A program made the position numbers and the translations under genes. This document shows, piece after piece, positions 16,758 to 25,200 of a stretch of DNA of 64,000 bases (position 1 is its first letter; every line of letters starts with the position of its first letter). The stretch is taken from positions 124,001 through 188,000 of the forward strand of contig NZ_JANYUY010000005.1 of the NCBI RefSeq assembly GCF_025060755.1, in the 5' to 3' direction. Origin of the DNA: Paenibacillus doosanensis. Lineage in GTDB: Bacteria; Bacillota; Bacilli; Paenibacillales; NBRC-103111. The notes beneath the pieces are model-generated. The model saw only the letters and a list, made by a program, of their open reading frames with translations, was not told the origin of the DNA and searched no databases.

Positions 16758-17801
16758 TTACAGCTTCACCCAGGCGACGAGACCGTCCGGCTGATCCGGG
16801 TTAATGCCCTGGCGCTCGGCGCTGCTTAAGGCGACGATTTGCGGGATGAAAATGAACGGAATGCCTTGCGCCGCGACGTCAAGCTGATTGTCGGAAATGA
16901 CGGCCAGATCGACGAATTGCTGCGGCACCGCTTCGGCGCGGTCGGCGAAAGCGATGATTTTGGCGCCTCTCGCTTTAATGTCGCGCATAAGGTTGCTCTG
17001 ATGCTCGGTGCCGTCTCCGGTTAGCGCGGCGATTACGAGCGTATCTGCGCCGACGGTTACCATAGGACCGTGGCGGACGTCCAGCAGGTGGAAGGAATGC
17101 GCCTGTACTTTGGCGATTTCGGTCAATGCGATCGCCCCTTCGGAGGCGAGTCCTTGCAGCTCGCCGTCAGCAAGCACTACCGCGTTCGTCCATGCGAAGT
17201 CGGCCGCTTGGCGAATGCCGCTTTCCACGCGCTTCATGTAGGCTTCGCCTTGCTCGATCGCCGTCCCAATATCGGCGATCAGCTTCTCGTCGCCGCCGAT
17301 GAAAGCGTTGATAAGCAAATTGGCGACATACAAATTCGTTACCGTTCTGGTTTGGCATACGCTGTGATCGAACGCCCAAGGCAGTTCCAGGGACAAATCG
17401 GCTTTTTGCGACAACGGGGAATCCGTTACGCAGGATAGCGCTACAACCGGAACATGCTTCTCAGTCCGGATGAGGCGGACGGCTTCGACGACCTCGCTGG
17501 TGGAACCGGAGCGCGAAGGCGCAATCAGCAGCGTGTTCTCCAGCAAAGCGCGGTAACGCTGCGGGTTGAGCATCAAGTCTCCGCCCGCCAAAGCGCTCGC
17601 AGGAAGTCCTGCACGCAAACGGCTGGAGAAAGCGGCGGATTCGCTTAAGCAGTAGCTGGAGCCGCAGCCGACGAAAGTAATCGACGAGACCGCTTGCTTG
17701 CGGACGAAGGCGACGATGTCTTCGCGCTTGGACAGCATATAATTGTAGGTTTCGCGTAAAGCGGAATATTGCTGGATAACTTCGCTATAAGTTAAACTCA
17801 T
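16758..17801 (-). CDS. SIS-domain sugar-phosphate enzyme (FrlB/AgaS-like)
   Basis: A 347-residue protein with two SIS domains. The first carries FVGCGSSYCLSESAAF and APSRSGSTSEVVEAV, the phosphosugar-binding Ser-rich loops. The second ends with LSSAERQGINPDQPDGL, as in fructosamine deglycases and the isomerase half of glucosamine-6-phosphate synthase. There is no N-terminal glutaminase domain. The start is ATG 17801, nine bases behind AGGAGG, and the open frame further upstream is untranslated. Products of this family deglycate fructoselysine-6-phosphate or deaminate/isomerise amino-sugar phosphates. A kinase partner is not adjacent. It stands alone on the - strand with an AT-rich upstream region. 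Confidence 0.8.
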   Translation of the reverse strand: MSLTYSEVIQQYSALRETYNYMLSKREDIVAFVRKQAVSSITFVGCGSSYCLSESAAFSSRLRAGLPASALAGGDLMLNPQRYRALLENTLLIAPSRSGSTSEVVEAVRLIRTEKHVPVVALSCVTDSPLSQKADLSLELPWAFDHSVCQTRTVTNLYVANLLINAFIGGDEKLIADIGTAIEQGEAYMKRVESGIRQAADFAWTNAVVLADGELQGLASEGAIALTEIAKVQAHSFHLLDVRHGPMVTVGADTLVIAALTGDGTEHQSNLMRDIKARGAKIIAFADRAEAVPQQFVDLAVISDNQLDVAAQGIPFIFIPQIVALSSAERQGINPDQPDGLVAWVKL

Positions 17802-18076
17802 GAATGATGACCTCCTATAGAATACATGGGTATGTAAGGACAGTTTAAATGAAATAATTAGAAATATCAATCATAAAATGATTTTTTCCGTCAAAAAAAT
17901 GATTTTTATAACCAAAACGCAATTTTGTCGGTGTTGATTAAGGCTTTATTATCATTTCGAATCGATATTTTCACTAAAAAAGATGGAATAAATCATGATG
18001 TAAGCTGTATGCGATCGCGATGATGAAATAAACGATCAAAATTTGCAGGACGCTTAAAACATTCGGACATAAAGAA
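17802..18076. other. AT-rich intergenic region upstream of the SIS gene
   Basis: Together with the next terminator this makes about 380 bases without a gene. The part near 17820-18000 is very AT-rich, with imperfect repeats of the kind AAAATGATTTTT. It presumably carries the SIS gene promoter, but I could not pick a convincing -35/-10 pair. Confidence 0.4.
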
Positions 18077-18129
18077 AAGCCAAGGGACTTCAAATCCGCA
18101 ACGAAGCGGAGGCGAGGTCCTTTTGGCTT
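18077..18129 (-). terminator. Terminator of the lacI-type gene
   Basis: AAGCCAAGGGACT and GGTCCTTTTGGCTT pair (with one bulge) across a spacer that can itself fold. On the - strand the hairpin runs into TTTTCTTTA. Confidence 0.55.
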
Positions 18130-18183
18130 ATCCGGGGTTTCGTTTCGCGAAGACAGCAGGGTAGGCCGGTCTCTTGACGGAGG

Positions 18184-19215
18184 TTACGGCTGCTGCGGTA
18201 CGCGCCAGTCGCTCGACTGCCGGAACATCGGCTCGAACGGCAGCAAAATTTTGACGGGCAGCGGGTACGGAGATTCGATGCACTGCAGCATCGTTTTGGC
18301 GGCGACGATTCCGATTTCGAACGTCGGGATATGAATCGTCGACAGCGGCGGCACCGTATAGCGCGACGGCTCGTTATCGTCGAAGCCGACAATGGCGAAA
18401 TCCTGCGGGATGCGGTAGCCTTTCTCCGAGATGGCGCGCATCGCGGCCATAGCCATAATGTCGCTGGCCGCAAATACGGCCGTCGGGAGGGGGCCGCCGG
18501 GCTGATCGAGAAATTTCAGCATCAGCCGGTATGCATTGTCCGGCTCCCACTCGGCGCTCAGCACATGCTCCGGGCGGACGGCAAGGCCTGCCTGCTCCAG
18601 CGCGCTCTTGTAGCCGCGGTACCGCTTCTCGCGGTCGAAGTCGCCGGACAATCCGGTGCCGCCGATGAACATAATGTCGCGATGGCCCTGCCCGATCAGA
18701 TGCGCGACGGCTAACCGGGCCGCCTCGACCCGGTCGTAGGAGATCGTAGGTATGGTCGGGTCGGACACGTCGATACCGACAATATGCTTGATATGTTTTT
18801 TGATATGGCTGTAAATGCTGCTGTCGATCCCTTCAATGAGAATGACGCCCTCGACCTGCGCGTCTTCCGTCACTTCACGGAAAATGTCCGGCCGTTTCAA
18901 ATCTTCCAGCGTATGGGTAAACGAGAGCTTGTAGCCGTGCCTGGACAGCTCCTTGTCAATTCCTTCGAAAATAACCGAAAAGTAGGGATGGTAATGACGG
19001 TCCTGCATCGTCGATACGATGCAGCCGATTCCTTTGGCCGCAGATTGCGGCTCTTGCGTCGGCGGCTTGACAGGATAGCCGAGATCGCGTGCGGCGTCCC
19101 AAATTTTTTGCTTAGTAAGGTTGTTGACCGCGCGGTTGGACTCGTTGGCCAGCACGCGGGAGACGGTAGAGATGGAGACGCCGACACGCTCGGCGATATC
19201 TTTTAATGTGGGCAT
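18184..19215 (-). CDS. LacI-family transcriptional regulator
   Basis: A 343-residue LacI/GalR protein. It starts MPTLKDIAERVGVSISTVSR, the canonical DNA-reading helix-turn-helix, and continues with a hinge (VLANESNRAVN) and a periplasmic-binding-protein-like effector domain. The open frame extends 19 codons upstream, but the ATG at 19215 has the better spacing from GGCAGG and fits the family start. It diverges from an alpha-galactoside uptake/cleavage operon. Three palindromes of the TTTTGC-G-GCAAAA type lie in the shared 237-base region, so it very likely represses that operon and itself. Confidence 0.88.
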   Translation of the reverse strand: MPTLKDIAERVGVSISTVSRVLANESNRAVNNLTKQKIWDAARDLGYPVKPPTQEPQSAAKGIGCIVSTMQDRHYHPYFSVIFEGIDKELSRHGYKLSFTHTLEDLKRPDIFREVTEDAQVEGVILIEGIDSSIYSHIKKHIKHIVGIDVSDPTIPTISYDRVEAARLAVAHLIGQGHRDIMFIGGTGLSGDFDREKRYRGYKSALEQAGLAVRPEHVLSAEWEPDNAYRLMLKFLDQPGGPLPTAVFAASDIMAMAAMRAISEKGYRIPQDFAIVGFDDNEPSRYTVPPLSTIHIPTFEIGIVAAKTMLQCIESPYPLPVKILLPFEPMFRQSSDWRVPQQP

Positions 19216-19250
19216 ATCTATAACCTGCCTTTTCACCATGTCAGACTTAT

Positions 19251-19353
19251 TTTTGCGGCAAAATCCTATCATCTATGTTAAGTAAAAATAGGCGCAAGGT
19301 CAACTGAGTTTTGTGCAAAAACGATGAAAATTACAGTAAAATTTGCGGCAAAA
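19251..19353. promoter_or_regulatory. Three candidate LacI operators
   Basis: TTTTGC-G-GCAAAA at 19251-19263, TTTTG-TG-CAAAA at 19309-19320 and TTTGC-G-GCAAA at 19342-19352 are variants of one palindrome. The first is next to the regulator start. The third lies 17 bases before the -35 of the divergent operon. Confidence 0.6.
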
Positions 19354-19369
19354 ACATGAAAAATAAACG

Positions 19370-19398
19370 TTGACGACTTCTTTTGAATGCGCTATATT
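19370..19398 (+). promoter_or_regulatory. Sigma-A promoter of the alpha-galactoside operon
   Basis: TTGACG (19370-19375) and TATATT (19393-19398) have a 17-base spacer. The start codon of the first gene is 55 bases downstream. Confidence 0.75.
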
Positions 19399-19452
19399 TT
19401 TCATGTGAGCAGGGTGAGCAAGTGCAAAATCAACTTGAAAGGAGGAATAATC

Positions 19453-20736
19453 ATGCGTTTTTCAAAATTTGCCGCAATATTTTCCGTAATTTGCGCAACC
19501 GTTGCGATTTCGGGCTGTTCGTCGGGAAATAACCCGGATGCAACCGCTGGGCAAGGTAAAGTAAAGCTTGTTTTTTGGGGGCATCAGGAAGACGCTTTCG
19601 TCGACGCCTACAAGAAGCTGATTGAAGAATATCAAAGCGAGCATCCCGATGTGGAGATCAGCTTCCAGGCTTTTCCCTATGAAATTTACAATCAGAAGCT
19701 GAAAGCTTCCTTCTCGGCCAGAACGCCTCCCGATATCGCCGAAATGTTCGGCACCTGGGTACCGGAATATTCGCGGAACGGGGCGCTGGCCGAGCTTCCG
19801 AACGGGGAGGCGCTGCGCAAGGAGTACTACGACGCTCCGCTCGGCGGCTATATGATGGGCGGCAAGCTGTACGGATTGCCGATGGAGTACAACATCGAGA
19901 ACGGCGGCATGCTCATCCACCCGCAGATGCTGAAGGAGAAGGGGATCGAGCGCCCGCCGGCCACCTGGAACGAACTCGTCGAAGATGCGAGGAAGCTGAC
20001 CGTGCGGGATGACAAAGGCATTAAAGTAAAGGGCTTCGACTTCGTATCCGGGGATAATATTACCTTTACGTTCCTTTCGCTCATTTTGCAGCAGAAGGGC
20101 AGCTTCTGGGGAGAGGACGATCATGTGAATTTCCGGACCCCGGAAGCGGTTAAGGCGATGACGGCGCTGAAGGCGCTTGTCGCCGACGATCGGGTGACGG
20201 ATTTGACGGCCTTCGGCGGCCAGCTCGACACTTCGGATTATTTCTTCCGCGGCAGCTCCGCCATGACCTATCGCGGACCGTGGACGATCGCGGCGGGCTT
20301 AGACAATTACAAGGTTCAGGATTTCGACTATGTGCCCGTGCCGTCGTTCACCTCGGAGAAGCCGGTGTTCGCAGCGGAATCCGGCTGGGGAACCGTCGTC
20401 GCCGAGAAGAGCAAGGCGCAGGCGGAAGCGCTCGATTTCATTCAATTTATGGCGCGGAAGGATCATCTGAAAGCATGGAATCTCGGCACCTTTACGGTTC
20501 CGGCCAAGAAGGAGGTAGCCGAGGACCCCGAATTCGTCCGGCAAAATCCGTATATGAAAACCTCGCTTGCGGTTCTCCGGTACGGGGAGTGGATCGGTCC
20601 CATAGCGGACCGCGATTACTTCTTCAAGCAAGTGAACGACCATTTCCAATTGATCGCAACGGGGCAGGAGAGCGTGGAGGCCGGCCTCCAAACGATGGAA
20701 AGAGCGATCAACGACAGTCAGGACAACCATAAATGA
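19453..20736 (+). CDS. Sugar ABC transporter substrate-binding lipoprotein
   Basis: A 427-residue lipoprotein: MRFSKF, a hydrophobic segment and the lipobox ISGC, then a family 1 sugar-binding fold beginning KLVFWGHQEDAFVDAYKKL. GLPMEYNIENGGMLIH and GSSAMTYRGPWTIAAG are typical cleft and hinge stretches of this family. The true start is ATG 19453 behind AAAGGAGGAATA, and the 22 codons upstream in frame carry the promoter. It is the first gene of a five-gene operon with two permeases, a GH4 glycosidase and a sugar kinase. There is no ATPase gene, as is usual when a shared MsmX-like ATPase is used. Confidence 0.88.
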   Translation: MRFSKFAAIFSVICATVAISGCSSGNNPDATAGQGKVKLVFWGHQEDAFVDAYKKLIEEYQSEHPDVEISFQAFPYEIYNQKLKASFSARTPPDIAEMFGTWVPEYSRNGALAELPNGEALRKEYYDAPLGGYMMGGKLYGLPMEYNIENGGMLIHPQMLKEKGIERPPATWNELVEDARKLTVRDDKGIKVKGFDFVSGDNITFTFLSLILQQKGSFWGEDDHVNFRTPEAVKAMTALKALVADDRVTDLTAFGGQLDTSDYFFRGSSAMTYRGPWTIAAGLDNYKVQDFDYVPVPSFTSEKPVFAAESGWGTVVAEKSKAQAEALDFIQFMARKDHLKAWNLGTFTVPAKKEVAEDPEFVRQNPYMKTSLAVLRYGEWIGPIADRDYFFKQVNDHFQLIATGQESVEAGLQTMERAINDSQDNHK

Positions 20737-20751
20737 TCGGAGTGTCAGGGG

Positions 20752-21690
20752 ATGAATGAAGCGACTGTGATGAGCGATAACAAGCCAATGCAACCTGTAA
20801 AAAAGAAATCCGTCCGTTACCGGAACGAAAGGCGGTTTGTATTCACTTTTTTAACGCCTGTGCTGCTGTTGTTCGGCGTATTTGCCTTCCTGCCGATTGC
20901 CTGGAGTCTCGTTTTATCCGTATTTCAATACAATCCGATGAGCGATCACGCCCGATATGTCGGCGCGGCGAATTACATGCGAATATTGACGGACGGCGTC
21001 GCCTTGAAATCGCTGTGGATCACATGCAAATTCGTCGTCATCACCGTCATCGCGAATCTGGTCATAACGCTGGCGATCGCGATGGCCATTCAGCGGGTGC
21101 GGGTGCGCTGGCTGAAGAATTTGTTCCGCACCGTATTTTTCCTGCCGACGATTGCCCCGCTGGCCGGTACGGCGATCGTCTGGAGCACGATGTTCAGCTA
21201 CCAGAACGGGCTGTTCAACATGGTGCTGGGCAAGCTCCATCTGGCTCCCGTCCAATGGCTGAGCGACCCGCATTATGCGCTGTTTTCGGTCATTCTGATG
21301 ACGCTGTGGGCGGATATCGGCTACAATATCGTGCTTTTCATGGCGGGTCTCGATTCGATACCGGAGATGTATTACGAAGCGGCTATTTTGGACGGGGCGA
21401 ATCACTGGTATCTGTTCAGGCATGTGACGCTCCCGCTGCTCAGCCGATCGACGCTTTTCGTTACGATCACCACCGTCATTTCTTATTTCCAGGCGTTCCC
21501 GCAGTTCCAGATTATGACCAAAGGCGAGCCGTTCAATGAGACGAGGGTGCTGGCGCTGCATATTTACGATCAGGCCTTCTCCAACTCGAATATGGGCTAC
21601 GCTTCGGCTTTGGCCACTTTGTTCCTGGTCATTATCTTGCTAGTCACGCTGCTGCAGCTGAAATGGGGCCGTACGCAGTGGGAGTATTGA
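20752..21690 (+). CDS. Sugar ABC transporter permease (MalF-type)
   Basis: A 312-residue inner-membrane protein with six hydrophobic segments starting at FVFTFLTPVLLLFGVFAF. The EAA loop for the ATPase is YYEAAILDGANHWYLFRHVT. Six bases from AGGGG and nine from GGAG precede ATG 20752. An alternative ATG lies 18 bases downstream. It follows the lipoprotein gene by 15 bases and pairs with the permease at 21707. Confidence 0.88.
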   Translation: MNEATVMSDNKPMQPVKKKSVRYRNERRFVFTFLTPVLLLFGVFAFLPIAWSLVLSVFQYNPMSDHARYVGAANYMRILTDGVALKSLWITCKFVVITVIANLVITLAIAMAIQRVRVRWLKNLFRTVFFLPTIAPLAGTAIVWSTMFSYQNGLFNMVLGKLHLAPVQWLSDPHYALFSVILMTLWADIGYNIVLFMAGLDSIPEMYYEAAILDGANHWYLFRHVTLPLLSRSTLFVTITTVISYFQAFPQFQIMTKGEPFNETRVLALHIYDQAFSNSNMGYASALATLFLVIILLVTLLQLKWGRTQWEY

Positions 21691-21706
21691 CAGGAGGCTA
21701 AATACT

Positions 21707-22531
21707 ATGCATCGCAAAAATGTTTGGATCGACTCCGCCGTCATTGCAGCTCTCGTGCTGACGGCCGGCATGATGCTGATTCCTTATCTGTGGATGGTGC
21801 TGTCTTCCTTCAAGGACAACATGGATATTATCTCGGATTCCGGCGGCTTCCTGCCGCAGCATCCCAGTCTGGAAGGCTACCGCACGGTGCTGGAGGACGC
21901 CCCGTTCGGGACATGGCTGCTTAACAGCGCCGTTACTTCGGTCATCATCACGGCGGCTACGCTGTTCACCAGCGCGCTTGCGGGCTACGTGTTCGCCAAG
22001 CATCAGTTCCGGGGAAAGCGGATTTGGTTTCTGCTCGTGCTGGCGACGATGATGATTCCGTTTCAAGTCATTATGATTCCGACGTATTTGATTACGGCCA
22101 AGCTCGGGCTTATCAACAGTTTGACAGCGATCGTGCTGCCGAATCTGGTCAGCTCGTACGGCGTATTTCTGGCGAAGCAATTCATCGAGGAGATCCCGCA
22201 CGATCTGCTGGAGGCGGCCAGACTGGACGGGGCGGGCGAGCTGAAGCTGATGGTGCGCATCATTGCGCCGCTGATTTTGCCGATGCTGTCGGCGCTCGGC
22301 ATCTTCACGTTCATGAATGCCTGGAACAACTATTTATGGCCGCTGATCGTGCTCAACGATATCGACCGAATGACGGTTCCGCTGGCGCTCGTTTATTTTA
22401 ACGGCACGCATGTCGTCAATTACAATGTCGTCATGTCGGCGGCGGTCCTGATTACGATTCCTGTCATTATCGTGTTCCTTATTTTCCAAAAGCAGTTCAT
22501 TAAAGGCTTGACGATGACCGGCATGAAATAA
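21707..22531 (+). CDS. Sugar ABC transporter permease (MalG-type)
   Basis: A 274-residue permease with six hydrophobic segments. The family signature PYLWMVLSSFKDN is at the start of the first periplasmic loop and LLEAARLDGAGELKLMVRII is the EAA loop. A CAGGAGG site precedes ATG 21707, 16 bases after the partner permease. With that partner it forms the channel for the sugar bound by the lipoprotein at 19453. Confidence 0.88.
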   Translation: MHRKNVWIDSAVIAALVLTAGMMLIPYLWMVLSSFKDNMDIISDSGGFLPQHPSLEGYRTVLEDAPFGTWLLNSAVTSVIITAATLFTSALAGYVFAKHQFRGKRIWFLLVLATMMIPFQVIMIPTYLITAKLGLINSLTAIVLPNLVSSYGVFLAKQFIEEIPHDLLEAARLDGAGELKLMVRIIAPLILPMLSALGIFTFMNAWNNYLWPLIVLNDIDRMTVPLALVYFNGTHVVNYNVVMSAAVLITIPVIIVFLIFQKQFIKGLTMTGMK

Positions 22532-22553
22532 ACAAATAATGGAGAGAAAACCT

Positions 22554-23855
22554 ATGACCAAAATAACGATTATCGGCGCGGGCAGCGCCTTTACGCAAGA
22601 AATCGCCGTGGATATTTTGAACATTGAAGGCGTGGAGGGCGGTACGATCGCGCTGGTCGACATTGATGCGAACCGGCTGGATATCGCCCGCAGGCTCGTC
22701 TTGAAAATCGTGGAGATGACCGGAAAGCGCTGGGATGTCATCGCCTCCGTCGACCGCAGAGAGGTGCTGGCCGGCTCGCAGTTCGTGATTAACCAGATTG
22801 AAGTCGGCGGCCTGCAAACCGTCCGCTACGAATACGAGATTCCGCTCAAATACGGCGTGAATCAATGTATCGGGGATACGCTGGGACCCGGCGGCCTGTT
22901 CAAGACGCTGCGCACGCTGCCGAGCTGGATGGGCATTGTGCGGGATATCGAGGAATTATGCCCGGACAGCATCATTCTGAACTATACGAACCCGATGTCG
23001 GCGGTGACGCTGCTTACTTCCCGTATCACGGACATTCCGGTCGTCGGGCTGTGCCACTCGATTCAAAATACGTCGCGCCAGCTGGCTAAATACGCGGGCG
23101 TTCCGTACGGGGAGTTGAAGTGGAGAGCCGGGGGAATCAACCATATGTCCTGGTTCGTCGAGCTGACGCATCAGGGCAAGGATTTGTATCCGGTGCTGCG
23201 CGAGAACATTCGAAATCCCGATCTGCTGAGGAAAGATCCCGTGCGGTTCGACGCTATGAAATATTTGGGCGCGTTCGTCTCGGAATCGAGCGGCCATTTC
23301 TCCGAATACATTCCGTATTACCGCAAGCGGCAGGAGCTGATCGACGAGCACTGCAGCTCCGGCTATAACGGCGCGACCGGGTACTATGCCGACAATTGGC
23401 CGATCTGGCGCAAGGAGAACGACGAGAACATCTTGCGGAAGCTGGAAGGGACGCAGCCGTTGAAGCTCGAATCCAGCAACGAGTACGCGGCGATCATTAT
23501 TGAAGCGATGCTGAAGAACGAGCCGAAGGTCATTTACGGCAATGTGCCTAATGAAGGGCTCATTCCCAATTTGCCGCAAAACGGCGTCGTCGAGGTCGCC
23601 TGCATGGTCGACCGCAACGGCGTGAATCCGTGCCGCTTCGGCGCGCTGCCGGAGCATTTGGCGGCGCTGTGCCGCTCCAATATGGCGTTCTTCGAGCTGG
23701 CGGTCGGCGCCGTGCTTGAGAACGACAAGGAAATGGCGCGGCATGCGCTTATGATCGATCCTCTGTCGGCCGCCGTATGCTCGCTGAAGGAAATCGGCGA
23801 CATGTTCGAGGAGCTGTACGAAGCGGAGCGGGATTTCATCCCGGTATTGCGATGA
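22554..23855 (+). CDS. GH4 alpha-glycosidase, probably alpha-galactosidase (MelA-like)
   Basis: A 433-residue NAD- and Mn-dependent glycosidase of family 4. The Rossmann start ITIIGAGSAFTQEI is plain, followed by LNYTNPMSA, the Mn-binding CHSIQN and AGGINHMSWF. CHS rather than CHG-F at the metal-binding cysteine is the pattern I associate with alpha-galactosidases (MelA) as opposed to alpha-glucosidases. GH4 enzymes cleave by oxidation, elimination and reduction of the sugar. The ATG at 22554 has GGAGAG seven bases upstream. An earlier ATG at 22539 lies inside that site. The operon context (uptake system before, sugar kinase after) fits intake and cleavage of an unphosphorylated alpha-galactoside such as melibiose or raffinose. 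Confidence 0.85.
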   Translation: MTKITIIGAGSAFTQEIAVDILNIEGVEGGTIALVDIDANRLDIARRLVLKIVEMTGKRWDVIASVDRREVLAGSQFVINQIEVGGLQTVRYEYEIPLKYGVNQCIGDTLGPGGLFKTLRTLPSWMGIVRDIEELCPDSIILNYTNPMSAVTLLTSRITDIPVVGLCHSIQNTSRQLAKYAGVPYGELKWRAGGINHMSWFVELTHQGKDLYPVLRENIRNPDLLRKDPVRFDAMKYLGAFVSESSGHFSEYIPYYRKRQELIDEHCSSGYNGATGYYADNWPIWRKENDENILRKLEGTQPLKLESSNEYAAIIIEAMLKNEPKVIYGNVPNEGLIPNLPQNGVVEVACMVDRNGVNPCRFGALPEHLAALCRSNMAFFELAVGAVLENDKEMARHALMIDPLSAAVCSLKEIGDMFEELYEAERDFIPVLR

Positions 23856-24799
23856 GGAGCGCGCAAAGAAGGGGCTGCGCCCCAACCGTAGTCGTCGTCG
23901 GAGAGCTGAATGTGGATATGATTATTACCGGCCGGGACGTCATGCCGGAGTGGAATCGCGAGAAGCTCGTCGACGGCTTTCAGGTCGTTCTCGGTTCTTC
24001 CTCGGCGATTACCGCCTGCGCGCTTGCGGCACTGGGCGCGGACGTACGCTTCGTCAGCGTGGTCGGCGCCGACGATTTCGGCAAGTTCTGCATATCCGAG
24101 CTGGAGCGCATGGGCGTGAACGCCGAGCATGTCGTCGCCTTGCCCGGCGTGCAAACCGGGGTGACGATGTCGTTCTCTACGCCGGCGGACCGCGGATTGC
24201 TCACTTATCCGGGCAGCATTCCGCTGGTCGGTCCGGAGCATATCCCGGACGCGCTGCTGGACGAAGCAAGCCATCTTCACTTCGGCTCGTATTATTTGCA
24301 GGACGGCATGAGGCCGCATTGGCCGCAGCTGTTCGAGCGGGCGCGCGGCCTGGGCGTCACTACCTCGTTCGACGCCGGCTGGGACGTGCGGAACCGGTGG
24401 GATCGCGAAGGGATCGTCGCACTGCTCGCTCATACGGATTGGTTTATACCGAGCGAGGAAGAGGTGCTGCACATCTTCGAAGCGGAGTCGCTTGAGGAGG
24501 CGTTCGCGCAGATGCCTCGATCCGCAGGCCGGATTGCCGTCAAGCAAGGCTCCAAAGGGGCAACGCTATGCGAGCCGGACGGTGCGATCGTCTTCGCCGA
24601 GCCGTATCGCGTCTCGCCCGTCGATACGACGGGAGCCGGGGATTGCTTCAATGCCGGCATGATCTACGGATACCTGCACGGGTATACAGGCAAAGCCTTG
24701 CTGCGGTACGCCAACGCTTGCGGCGCGCTATCGACGCTGGGCGTCGGAGGTACCGGCAGCCTGCCGACGGCGGAGGGCGTAGCGCGCTTGCAGGCGTAG
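23852..24799 (+). CDS. PfkB-family carbohydrate kinase
   Basis: A 315-residue ribokinase-type kinase. VVVVGELNVDMI opens the fold. VVLGSSSAITACALAALGAD is the substrate-side Gly-rich loop, and DTTGAGDCFNAGMIYGYLHG holds the anion hole and catalytic Asp. The start (ATG 23852) overlaps the GH4 stop as ATGA. The frame is open for 25 more codons upstream, inside the GH4 gene. It is the last gene of the operon and would phosphorylate a monosaccharide released by the glycosidase, or a sugar acid from it. The exact sugar cannot be told. Confidence 0.85.
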   Translation: MRSAQRRGCAPTVVVVGELNVDMIITGRDVMPEWNREKLVDGFQVVLGSSSAITACALAALGADVRFVSVVGADDFGKFCISELERMGVNAEHVVALPGVQTGVTMSFSTPADRGLLTYPGSIPLVGPEHIPDALLDEASHLHFGSYYLQDGMRPHWPQLFERARGLGVTTSFDAGWDVRNRWDREGIVALLAHTDWFIPSEEEVLHIFEAESLEEAFAQMPRSAGRIAVKQGSKGATLCEPDGAIVFAEPYRVSPVDTTGAGDCFNAGMIYGYLHGYTGKALLRYANACGALSTLGVGGTGSLPTAEGVARLQA

Positions 24800-25200
24800 T
24801 AAGGTTGCGGCGGCGAGCGGGTCCGATCGGCCGGCGTCGTCCGAAACACGAAGACGGCGCAGCTCCGGTTCGCTCGCGCGCCTCGCGCCTGTCCGGCGGC
24901 CGTTCCGGGCTGCGGGCAGAGCGCATGCGGCAGCTCGCCGGCCATCCGTATCGGCTAACGGCGGGAGGGTGCTCTTGCGCACTCGTATGAAAGGAGGTGA
25001 TGGCCGAGCGACACCCGGCTTCCGGCATAGGAGCCAGCGGCAACGACAATGAAGCCGGAATATGAGGGCCGGAATAAGAAAGCCGGTATATTTTACAATG
25101 AATGTTGCAAGGTTGGATTAGCCGGCAGTGATGAAGCGGATGTGATGGAAAAGAAGACGCAGTCTGCAAAAACATGTTGGATTGAAGGAGCTGATAATTT
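24800..25200. other. 401-base gap, GC-rich then AT-richer
   Basis: No gene recognised. The first 190 bases are much more GC-rich than their surroundings, and all long frames there look like shadows. Near 25017 and 25051 the complementary strings CCGGCTTC and GAAGCCGG could form a hairpin upstream of the beta-helix gene. A 21-codon frame starting ATGGCCGAG near 25001 has its ribosome binding site only two bases away and is not called. Confidence 0.4.

Noticed and set aside
25001-25075. 21-codon frame after AAAGGAGGTG
   Set aside because: The ribosome binding site is only two bases from the ATG, too close to work, and the product has no likeness.
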